DNA of 64,000 nucleotides from Haematobia irritans (taxonomy: Eukaryota > Arthropoda > Insecta > Diptera > Muscidae), in contig NC_134398.1 of assembly GCF_050003625.1 (NCBI RefSeq), positions 17,620,997 through 17,684,996 of the forward strand, in the 5' to 3' direction. Below, piece by piece: positions 55,901-64,000 of this stretch. The first letter of the stretch is position 1. Each line of letters starts with the position of its first letter. The notes beneath the pieces were generated by a model. It was not told the DNA's origin, ran no database searches, and was given only the letters and a program-made list of their open reading frames with translations. Made by a program: the position numbers and the translations under genes.

Positions 55901-57400
55901 TAAGAATAACATTTTGTCAAAATTTTATTCCTATAGAAATAAAATTTTGGCAAAATTTTCAATAGGAATAAAATTTTGAAAAAAAATGTTATAGGAATAA
56001 AATGTTGACAAAATTTTTATAAGAATAACTTTTTGTCAAAATTTTCTATAGGAATACAATTTTGACAAAATTTTCAAAAGGAAAAAAATTTGACAAAATT
56101 TTGAATAGGAATAAAATTTTGACAAAGTTTTGTATAGAAATAAAACTTTATAAACATAAAACTTTAGAAACATAAATTTTTGACAAAATTTTCTATAGAA
56201 ATAAAGGTTTTACAAAATTTTCTATAGAAATAAAATTTTGACAAAATTTTCTATAGAAATAAAATTTTGACAAAATTTTCCACAGAAATAACATTTTAAC
56301 AAAATTTTCTGTAAAAATAAAATTTTGACAAAATTTTCAACATGAACAAAATGTTGACAACATTGTTATAAGAATAAAATTTTGATAAAACTTTCTATAG
56401 AAATAAAATTTTGACAAAATTTTCAATAGGAATAAAATTTTGAAAAAAAACTTTTTTGGAATAAAATGTTGAGAAAATTATTATAAGAATTACATTTTGT
56501 CAACATTTTCAATAGGAATAAAATTTTTACAAAATTTTCAATAGGAATAAAATTTTGACAAAATTTTCCATAGAAATAAAACTTTTGACAAAATTTTCTA
56601 TAGAAGTAAAATTTCTACAAAATTTTCTATAGAAGTAAAATTTCTACAAAATTTTCTACAGAAACAAAATTTTTAAAAAATTTATAGAAACAAATCTGAC
56701 AAAATATTCTATAGAAATAAAATGTTAACACATTTCCTAATGAAATAAAATGTTGACAAAATTTTTTATAGAAGTAAAATTTTCTATAAAGATGAAATTT
56801 TGACAAAATTTTCTATAGAAATAAAGTTGTGACAAAAATTTTAATAGAAATAAAATTTTGAAATAATTTTCTATAGAAATAAAATTTTTACATCATTTTC
56901 TATAGAAATAAAATGTTGACAAAATTTTCTATAGAAAAATTTTTGACAAAATTTCTATAAAATTTTGACAAAATAAAATTTCTATAAAATTTTGACAAAA
57001 TTTTTTATTGAAATAAAATTTTGAAAAAAAAATTCTATAGAAATCAAATTTTGAAAAAATTGTCTATAGAAATAAGATTTTTAGAAAGTTTGCTGTAAAA
57101 ATAAAATTTTGACAAAATGTTCTATAGAAACAAATATGACAAAATAATCTATAGAAATAAAATTTTGAAAAAATTTTCAATAGAAATAAAATTTTGACAA
57201 AAATTTTCTATAGAAATAAAATTTTGACAAAAATTTTCTATTGAAATAAAATCTTGACAAAATTTTCTGTACGAATAATATTGCGGTAAAATTTTCTATA
57301 GAAATAAAATTTTGACAAAAACATTTATAGGAATACAATTTTGACAAAATTTTCGATAGAAATAAAATTTTGACAAAATTTTCTATGGAAATAAAATTTT
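52990..57400 (-). repeat. 29-bp satellite array 7, 4.4 kb
   Basis: Inverted orientation and more diverged than the others, with frequent unit variants CAATAGGAATAAAATTTTGA and TTATAAGAATAACATTTTGT. A non-unit marker (ACTGTGGAGACTTTCTCTAC / TGGACACTTACTCCAC plus a T-run) occurs at 53701, 54387 and 55531, indicating duplicated blocks. The right edge joins a Rep-A junction remnant. Confidence 0.9.
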
Positions 57401-57439
57401 GTGAAACTAAGATTTTTTTGTTTGATAGTTTTTGGTAAA

Positions 57440-57492
57440 ATTTTCCCCAAGTTTTGGTAGATTTTTTTAGCTCAAGTGGTAACCATGCTCTC
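57440..57492 (-). mobile_element. Rep-A junction remnant at the start of satellite array 7
   Basis: On the minus strand this reads GGTTACCACTTGAGCTAAAA, then AAATCTACCAAAAC. It is the diverged junction motif that precedes the 29-bp tract in Rep-A copies b and h. It lies on the upstream side of the array, as the orientation predicts. Confidence 0.75.
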
Positions 57493-59379
57493 TTCCCGAA
57501 CCGCACAGAAAAACATATCACCGAAAGTTTACAATTAAAAATGTAAGTGAATTTAAACAAATTCAATTAAAAATCAAATTGATCGAAAAATCAACCATAA
57601 CAATAAATTTATGTATTGTTGTTGTATTAATTTATTTTTATGATTGGAACAATTAATTTTTAAATTTATGTTGATACTGATAATGTTAATCCAAAATGGA
57701 CCGTCCCTATGGCAAGTAAATCGGTATGGCAATTTCAAATTACCGAGCAAGTTATATTCGACATTTTTGCTTTTGAATAATAACATGAAAAATTGCAGCG
57801 GTGTACTTTGTTGCATTACACCCTGTATATATTCATTTTTATAAATTAATTATTTTTTTTACTACACTAGCCTAGCACGTTGCTAGTGTCTAACAACAAC
57901 ATATGAAATTAATAACCAAACAGAAAAAATATGACTAATTGTTGACCATTCAATTAAACTTAATTAGTATAATTGGACGAACATAAAAATTCATCATCCA
58001 AAATTGGTTTATTAATTCGACTAATCTCAACTAACACAGATCAAAAAGTTAATTCACATCACACACAAAACACACAAAAAAAATAGAAAAGTTATGATAA
58101 TTTCACTTAATTGTTTCCAGTATTTTGCTGTTTGTTCACATTAATAAACTGCAAGAAAAAGTTAAAGTCTACTTTTAGGCGCTAACGTGTTTGCGCATAC
58201 AAAAACATACTTTTTTCTTCGCAAACCATTGATTTCATTAGATGCAGAACGATGATCCGAAAGAAACGAAAACAACACATAAACTTTTTCCCAAACGTCA
58301 CAAGCCATTAGCCTTTGGGGTCAAATCATGCTTACATATATAGCAAAAATTTTCAAAAACAAACTTATGCCAAAAATTCGGCAAATAATTCTGGGAAAAC
58401 TTTTTGCTATGTGTGTTCCTTTGTGTGGAAATACCTTGGGAAAAAAGCTAATGTTTATGGGAGAGTATGTCTAGAATTCGATTGTATATCAATAATACCA
58501 ATCAAGCGGATGACACACGTATTTTTTTTGGCCCCTCCAAGAAGAAAAAAGAATTACTTATTTTTTCTTGCTATTTTGGAGTTTTTTTTTGTGCTGTTAT
58601 GGGACAACAAATACCAAAGTAGCAGCAAAGCAATTACTCATCTTTCGTTCATTTATTCATGTAGAAAAATGCTATTGACTGACCCTAGAAAAAGCAGCCA
58701 CCAAAAGAACCATTATCCCACTGTGGGTGCTAGGGGAATTTTGTTTGGAAAAGGAAGCAAAACAAAAAAAGTTACGTTAACAACTACATAAATCTTTAAT
58801 GCCATAAAAATAATTTCTTAATAGTGTTAAATCAAGTAGAAACACACTCACTCACACAAGCATGCATTTTCACTAACAAAAAGATGGCGAAGATATTCTT
58901 TCATCCGTAAACTTACACATATTTACGATTAACCTACCCCAAAATACAGGCAAAGAAGAAGAAGAATTGACCATGGTGTAGTATATGTTTGAGTACGAAT
59001 CTTCCTTTTAAAGACTTCAGTTAATGTGCTATGTGGAAGAGATTATGGAGGATCCTTAATAACTTTAAAATAAAGGATGAGAATTATATCCACTACCATT
59101 ATCCTTGGAATTAAAACACAAAAATAGCACAAAAGGTGGGATTGTTTACAATAAAAAATTTTATCGTTTTATAGAGTGGCAAAAAACGTGGAGCATTATC
59201 TAAAATTAATAAATATCGATTCTTGTATATGACTGAGAAGAACTGGGTAATCAGATTGCTTATTTGCAACAATATTTATTAAAATAATGGCATATTTTTA
59301 GGGGGGTTATAATTATGTTTAGTTTATAAATTTTTGGGAAATACTTGGCATAAAGAAAATTTCATTTAAGAAGAGAATA
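57493..59379. other. Unique sequence, no gene supported
   Basis: About 1.9 kb of unique sequence. The longest frame (58315-58791, 158 codons, TTG start) is the longest open frame outside repeats. It is rich in Phe, Lys and Ser from homopolymer runs and shows no recognised domain or exon-like boundaries, so it is probably chance. A possible small inverted repeat GTCTACTTTTAGGC lies at about 58167. Confidence 0.4.
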
Positions 59380-60636
59380 CGTGGTATATATTAGACAAAA
59401 AAGTCATGTATAGGTAAGTCTACAAATAATTATTGAAAATTGACATGGACTTTTGCACGGTACGTAGAGAGCCAGAATTGAAATATGGGGGTCGCTTTTA
59501 TATGGGGGTTATATAGAATTATGAACTTGATATAGACCAATTTTGGTGTGATTGGGGATCGATTTATCTGAGGGCTATATATAGACCGATATGGACCTAG
59601 TTAGGCATGGTTGTTAACGGCCATATACTAGCACAATGTACCAAATTTCAACTGACTCGGATGAAATTTGCTCCTCCAAGAGGCTCCTAAACCAAATATC
59701 GGGATCGGTTTATATGGGGGCTATATATGATTATGGACTGATATGGACCACTTTTGGCATGGTTGTTAAATATCATATACTACCACCACGTACGAAATTT
59801 CAACAAGATTGGATGATATATGCTTCCCCAAAAGGCAACGGACGTCAAATCTGGGGATCGGTTTATATGGGGGCTATATATAATTAAGGACTGATATGAA
59901 CCAATTCCTGCATGGTTGGTGGATACCATATACTAACATCATGTACCAAATTTCAACCGAATCGGATGAATTTTGCTCTTCCAAGGGGCTCCGGAGGTCA
60001 AATCTGGGGATCGGTTTATATGGGGCCTATATATAATTATTGACCGATTTCGACCAATTTTTGCATGGATGTTTGAGGCCATATATTAACATCACGTACC
60101 AAATTTCAACTGAATCGGATGAATTTTGGTCTTCCAAGAGGCGCCGGAGGTCAAATCTGGTGATCGGATTATATGGGGGCTATATATAATTATGGACCGA
60201 TTTGAACCAAGTTTGGCATGGTTGTTAGCGGCCATATACCAGCAGAATGTACCATATTTCAACCGAATCAGAAGAAAGTTGCTCCTCCAAGAGGTTCCGT
60301 TGGTCAAATCTGGGGATCGGTTGGTGTGGGGACTATATATAGCTATGGACCGATATGGAATAATTTTTTCATATTTGCTAGAGACTATATACTTACACCA
60401 CGTACCAAATTTCCAACGGATCGGATGAAATTTGCTCCTCCAAGGGGCTCCGGACGTCAAATCTGGGGATCGGTTAATACGGAAGCTATATATATATGAT
60501 CCGATATGGACCAATTTTTGCATGGTTGTTAGATACCACATACTAACATTACGTACCAAATTTCAACCGGATCGGATGAAATTTGCTCCTCCAAGAGGCT
60601 CTGGAAATCAAATCTGGGGATAGGTTTATATGGGAC
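59380..60636 (-). mobile_element. Rep-A element copy i, middle portion
   Basis: It starts in the conserved right region (GTATATATTAGACAAAAAAG, then TATAGGTAAGTCTACAAATA) and continues through about seven modules. It stops at 60636, where a DD37E relic with a TA-flanked end begins. Leader and hairpin end are absent, so sequence beyond the transposon was lost. Confidence 0.8.
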
Positions 60637-60638
60637 TA

Positions 60639-61285
60639 AAGGGTGATACGGTCAAAATTTGGTCAAGGGAAAACGCGTGTAAATCGGTGAAATCGTTTAT
60701 TTAAAAAATCAAATTAAATTTCTTTTTCAAGTTCAATTAGTATAAAATTCAGGAAAAATATTCAGTTAGGCTTTCCAAATCTTTTCCAAATCCGAATTGC
60801 CGGGCCTCACGCTTGACACCTGCCATCATATTTTGTACAGCCACCTTGTCCACCTTCTTCGCCGCAGAAAGCCAGTTTGCCTTGAACTGCTGCTCGTCCT
60901 TAGCAGTTGTTTGGTCTTCTTTAGGTTCCTCTTGACAATAACCCAGTATTTCTCAATTGGGTGGAGCTCTGGCGTGTTGGGAGGGTTCTTGTCCTTGGGA
61001 ACCACCTGCACGTTGTTGGCGGCTTACCACTCCATGGCCTTTTTACCGTAATGGCAAGATGCCAAATCCGGTCAAAACAGTACGGAACAACCGTGTTTCT
61101 TCAGGAAAGGCAGCAGACGTTTATTCAAACACTCTTTCACGTAAATTTCTTCGTTGACAGTCCCGGAAGCTATGAAAATGCTGCTTTTCAAGCCACAGTT
61201 ACAGATGGCCAAACCCGATATTTCTTTGCGAACTTTGACAGTTTTTGACTGTTTTTGTTTGGTTCGAGCTTTTGATCTCACATGG
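60639..61285 (-). mobile_element. DD37E Tc1/mariner-type relic, 5'-truncated
   Basis: The 3' inverted-repeat end AAGGGTGATACGGTCAAAAT lies at 60639 after TA. The minus strand then carries the C-terminal two thirds of a transposase. The opposite end is missing, with sequence becoming unique at about 61285. Confidence 0.8.
60797..61281 (-). pseudogene. DD37E transposase pseudogene, C-terminal part
   Basis: The minus-strand reading runs from a region with GTVNEEIYVKECLNKRLLPF to PDLASCHYGKKAMEW and on to PELHPIEKYWVIVKRNLKKT. The Asp of PDLAS and the Glu of HPIE are separated by 37 positions, the signature of the DD37E group known from mosquitoes and other insects. Two stops lie in this stretch: TGA before PDLAS where Trp is expected, and TAA after KAMEW where Tyr is expected. 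A frameshift after KKTKQLL continues as an EQQFKANWLSAAKK-like frame. The N-terminal DNA-binding region and first catalytic Asp are absent. The gene is inactive. Confidence 0.8.
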
Positions 61286-61645
61286 TATAAATTACTGGAA
61301 ATATTTTTTTAAATTTCCAAAAAGAAATCTGTTTGACTATATCCAAAAGTTATCTCATAAGTACTTGCATATTTTTAGGGGCGTATGTAATACTTTTGAA
61401 ATAGAGATTATAAATTTTTGGTAATATAGCCTCTTTAATGAGAAGTTCCAAAGTATCTCGATTTTTTATTTATAATTGAAGTTCCAAAGTATCTCGATTT
61501 TTTATTTATAAGTAAAATACAATCTTGCAATTCCCTTTTCCAATATCCGAATATGAAGGATTGGAAGAATTGCATACTTTTGGGTTGGATATATGTGGCA
61601 CATTTAAGATAAATCTATTTAGCAATTTCCCAAAATAATTTTTTT
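61286..61645. other. Unique sequence with a 36-bp tandem duplication
   Basis: GAAGTTCCAAAGTATCTCGA, then TTTTTTATTTATAA, occurs twice at 61442 and 61478. Otherwise nothing was recognised. Confidence 0.6.
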
Positions 61646-61803
61646 GCTTGTTTCCAAAAATTCTCTTCGAAATATTTGCATTTTTTTAGTGGGGGTACTT
61701 TAAAATGAGATTTGGGAACCTTATTAAAAATTCTACTTTTCAAGTTTGGAAATGTCGACTTTTCGATTTTTTTCAAAATATAAAAGTCAAGATTCAACTT
61801 TTT

Positions 61804-62808
61804 AGGTTAGGTTGGTTAGGTTAGGTTGTAGAGGGTGACATCAATGTTTTATATTGATGCCCACTTAGACCAGTATAGGTCCATTGTGATCCCTCGATGT
61901 GATTTTTCAATCTATCTTCTTCCGATGCGGCCGCCTCGTCCCAGAAACTTCCCTCTGCTCGTTCTCTTTGAAAGAAATCTCAGAATAACCAACCAGAGGC
62001 CCTGATGAAGGCAAGTATGCTGCACTCCCGTAGATCAATGAGAGTCTGAAAGAAAAAGAGCCCAGTATCTTGTTTCTTTTAAAGGATAAGGCTGGGCACT
62101 GGCACAGGAAGTGGTACGAGTCCTCCGTAACTTCCGGGTCCAGGCACCATCTACAGATATCATCGTCTTTAAGTCCTATTCTTACCATGTGTTTCCCAAT
62201 TGTGTTGTGTCCTGTTATAATACCAATCAGTGGCCGTAATTCCTCTCTGCTCATCGACAACAAAATTTCGCAGTTTCTACGTTTCTTTTCATCCCATATC
62301 AACTTGGTTTGCTCGCAACCAACCGAAGAGACCCAGCGTCTACGCCATTGCTCATCATATTTAACCTCTATCCTGTAATGATAAGAAGATAGTGGAGGAA
62401 AAACGTCCGCTAGGACATTGCTCGTTCCACGAGCACCCTCCTTAGCCAGCACATCCGCTTCCTCATTTCCTATTATCCCATAGTGCCCAGGTACCCCGCA
62501 CAGAGTTATATTATGCTGTTCAGTGAGAACCTTGAGTTCTCGACGACAGCGGCTGACTACCCTAGACCTTATGTCAGTACTGCACAATGCCTTTATAGAT
62601 GCCTGACTGTCGATGAAGAAGCTGATATCGCTTCTGTATAACGGCCTCATCAACAGCGATTCAGCAGCCTTCGTGATCGCATAAATCTCAGCCTGAAAAA
62701 TACTGCAATCACTATCCAGCGTTTAAGACTCCCTTATACCTAGTTCACTACAATAGATTCCGCTGCCAGTTCCTTCCTCCATCTTCGATCCGTCCGTAAC
62801 TTTTCAAC
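61804..62808 (-). mobile_element. 5'-truncated LINE with RNase H and CCTAA-type tail
   Basis: The insertion of 1,005 bp is flanked by TTCAACTTTTT on both sides (61793-61803 and 62809-62819). The second copy of the duplicated host segment has the uninterrupted site (GATTCAACTTTTTACTTTG). On the minus strand it runs from just before RNase H to a 3' UTR with a perfect 7-bp stem-loop (CATCAAT/ATTGATG, 61839-61859). It ends in imperfect CCTAA repeats (61804-61828). The 3' UTR resembles the SINE tail. Confidence 0.9.
61907..62800 (-). pseudogene. LINE ORF2 C-terminus: RNase H plus CCHC knuckle
   Basis: The reading frame runs from VTDGSKMEEGTGSG (62800), which carries the first RNase H Asp. It continues through FQAEIYAI (Glu), FFIDSQAS (Asp) and GVPGHYGIIGNEEADVLAKE (His and last Asp), so all RNase H catalytic positions remain. 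A zinc knuckle C-x2-C-x10-H-x4-C follows (CRWCLDPEV..HFLCQC), and the frame stops at 61907. The only break is a TAA at 62725-62723, between the first Asp and the Glu. RT and endonuclease are absent through 5' truncation at insertion. The enzyme would remove RNA during target-primed reverse transcription. The LINE is relatively young compared with the one at 32742. Confidence 0.85.
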
Positions 62809-63158
62809 TTCAACTTTTTACTTTGTCAAAAGTGGATTTTGTCGCTAAAAAAAAGGATTAGTCGATAAGACGCCTATTGAAGCATACTTTTAGGAGAATA
62901 ATCGTAGGAGAATAATGAATGAATTGATGGGATGGATTTAGGTAGCAGTCTACTTGGAGAAGAAATGAGACATCACATGAGCCACACGTTGCCACAATAT
63001 CGCAATAACAAAATATTATTGTAGAATTGATTACTCCAGACAATCAAATGGGAAACAAATGAAATAGAAACCAAAAACGAATTAGGATTTTTTGGATAAT
63101 TTATGATTTATTTTTCTTGAGCTATAAGACTTACCGCAGCGGTGGTTGATGAACAATT

Positions 63159-63395
63159 GCTTGTTTCCAAAAATTCTCTTCGAAATATTTGCATTTTTTT
63201 AGTGGGTGTACTTTAAAATGAGAATTGAGAGCCTAATTAAAAATTCTACTTTTCAAGTTTGGATATGTCGACTTTTCGATTTTTTTTTTCAAAATATAAA
63301 TGTCAAGATTCAACTTTTTACTTTGTCAAAAGTGGATTTTGTCGCTAAAAAATGATTAGTCGATAAGACGCCTATTGAAGCATACTTTTAGGAGA
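63159..63395. repeat. Second copy of the duplicated segment (LINE-free)
   Basis: Direct repeat of 61646-61803 plus 62820-62893, at about 95% identity by eye. It provides the empty site for the LINE at 61804-62808. The two copies lie about 497 bp apart once the LINE and its target duplication are removed. Confidence 0.85.
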
Positions 63396-64000
63396 ACAGT
63401 GGATGCACATTTCAAATATTTATTGTAATGAGAATAAGTCGAAAGTCGAAATTTCAAACAGATGACTTTAGACTTTTTACATCATTCAGAGGCGATTAAA
63501 TAAATTTTCAAAAAACAAAATCAAAATTAAAATAATCAAATTTGAAGATTATAAAAAGACTACTTCGAAGAAAAAAACTCATATTGAAATACGAACATAC
63601 TATTGGGGCAGATACATACGGTACATTTAGAGCAAATCGTTGTGTCAATATCCAAAAACAAATTTGTTTGTCTAGTCCAAAAAATTGTTTTTAAAATATT
63701 TTAAAATAATTGCATACTTTTAGGGTGCATATATATGTAGAAAATTTTAAATTCGACATTCATCTTTTTCAAAGTTTTGAAGAGTTGAATTTTCAATTTT
63801 TTTAAAACTTCAAAAAGTTTTGATCGTTAAGTGAAGAAATACTTGAAATTTGTGGCCAATTAAAATTAAAAATCTGCCTACAGGTTAGGTTTGATCTGTA
63901 TCATAAGTCGTGGGCAGAATACCATAAAATATTTCTCTGATAGAACATCCTTTGTTTCCTATCCTATGTTATATAATTATTGACATATCTTCACATTTTC
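63396..64000. other. Unique sequence, no gene seen
   Basis: AT-rich sequence to the window edge. It contains phrases similar to those at 61340-61400 (GCATACTTTTAGGG, TCCAAAAA), which hints at more distant copies of the same old duplicated segment. Confidence 0.4.

Larger units (their letters stand above)
61646..62893. repeat. First copy of a duplicated segment, split by a LINE
   Basis: 61646-61803 plus 62820-62893 corresponds to 63159-63395. Shared phrases include GCTTGTTTCCAAAAATTCTC, CTACTTTTCAAGTTTGGA, AAAAGTGGATTTTGTCGCTA and AGACGCCTATTGAAGCATAC. About 236 bp are shared. The LINE lies only in this copy. Confidence 0.85.

Noticed and set aside
57177..57566. 129-codon open frame rich in KFYFYRKF-type repeats (also at 32392, 53748, 54582, 55517)
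   Set aside because: It is a translation of the 29-bp satellite. The 29-bp period gives a 29-residue repeat in a shifting frame without stops.
58315..58791. 158-codon frame in unique sequence
   Set aside because: It has a non-ATG start, composition driven by A and T runs, no recognised motif, no exon-like features and a compositionally ordinary surrounding. It is kept only as a note.

Overview
This is a 64 kb, very AT-rich, gene-poor window from an insect genome, most likely a calyptrate or muscid fly. The closest recognisable sequence is a mariner of the irritans/Himar1 type at 20653-21785, a group first described from horn fly. The same large interspersed repeats appear again and again, as is typical of muscid genomes. 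The species is an inference. I find no host protein-coding gene, rRNA or functional tRNA gene. Almost everything long and open is transposon-derived or a translation of repeats.

Three related families of long non-coding interspersed element, called here Rep-A, Rep-B and Rep-C, make up the backbone. Each has a hairpin end (ATACCC...GGGTAT) and an opposite end starting CAAGTA; in Rep-A and Rep-C this second end is followed by a GGCC palindrome. Each also carries internal tandem modules of about 153 bp. Rep-A copies lie at 1771-2790, 10240-12435, 23474-26061, 26704-27556, 27557-29217 (inverted), 37094-38984, 44740-48303, 48561-50446 and 59380-60636. Rep-B lies at 40927-41731, 41808-41970 and 42683-44085. 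Rep-C lies at 36506-36665 and 39016-40868.

A 29-bp satellite, built from an AAAATTTT palindrome and a TTTCTATAGAAA palindrome, fills 3365-4205, 5566-6770, 7262-8235, 14220-18605, 30434-32741, 34451-34865 and 52990-57400. It also occurs in short form inside complete Rep-A copies. Several large arrays begin at the same Rep-A junction motif, so the satellite probably expanded out of Rep-A. A second, unrelated satellite of about 29 bp occupies 20216-23473 and has a younger higher-order repeat of about 255-259 bp.

Nested into this background are the following. There are two nested mariner relics (20375-21785). Two near-identical DD41D elements (24178-25110 and 45034-45967) and a different DD41D element (42800-43724) all lack the N-terminal DNA-binding region. 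There is a DD37E relic (60639-61285). Two 5'-truncated RNase H-bearing LINEs lie at 32742-34450 and 61804-62808. A tRNA-derived SINE family has two full copies and several fragments. Three further TIR elements carry no recognisable transposase: 39091-39301, 46528-47657 and 52228-52884.

The most informative relationship is that the 3' end of the SINE resembles the 3' end of the LINE at 61804-62808. Both have a matching block, then a small stem-loop, then CCTAA-type repeats. This suggests the LINE lineage mobilised the SINE. The unique stretches between repeats hold nothing I can recognise as a gene.
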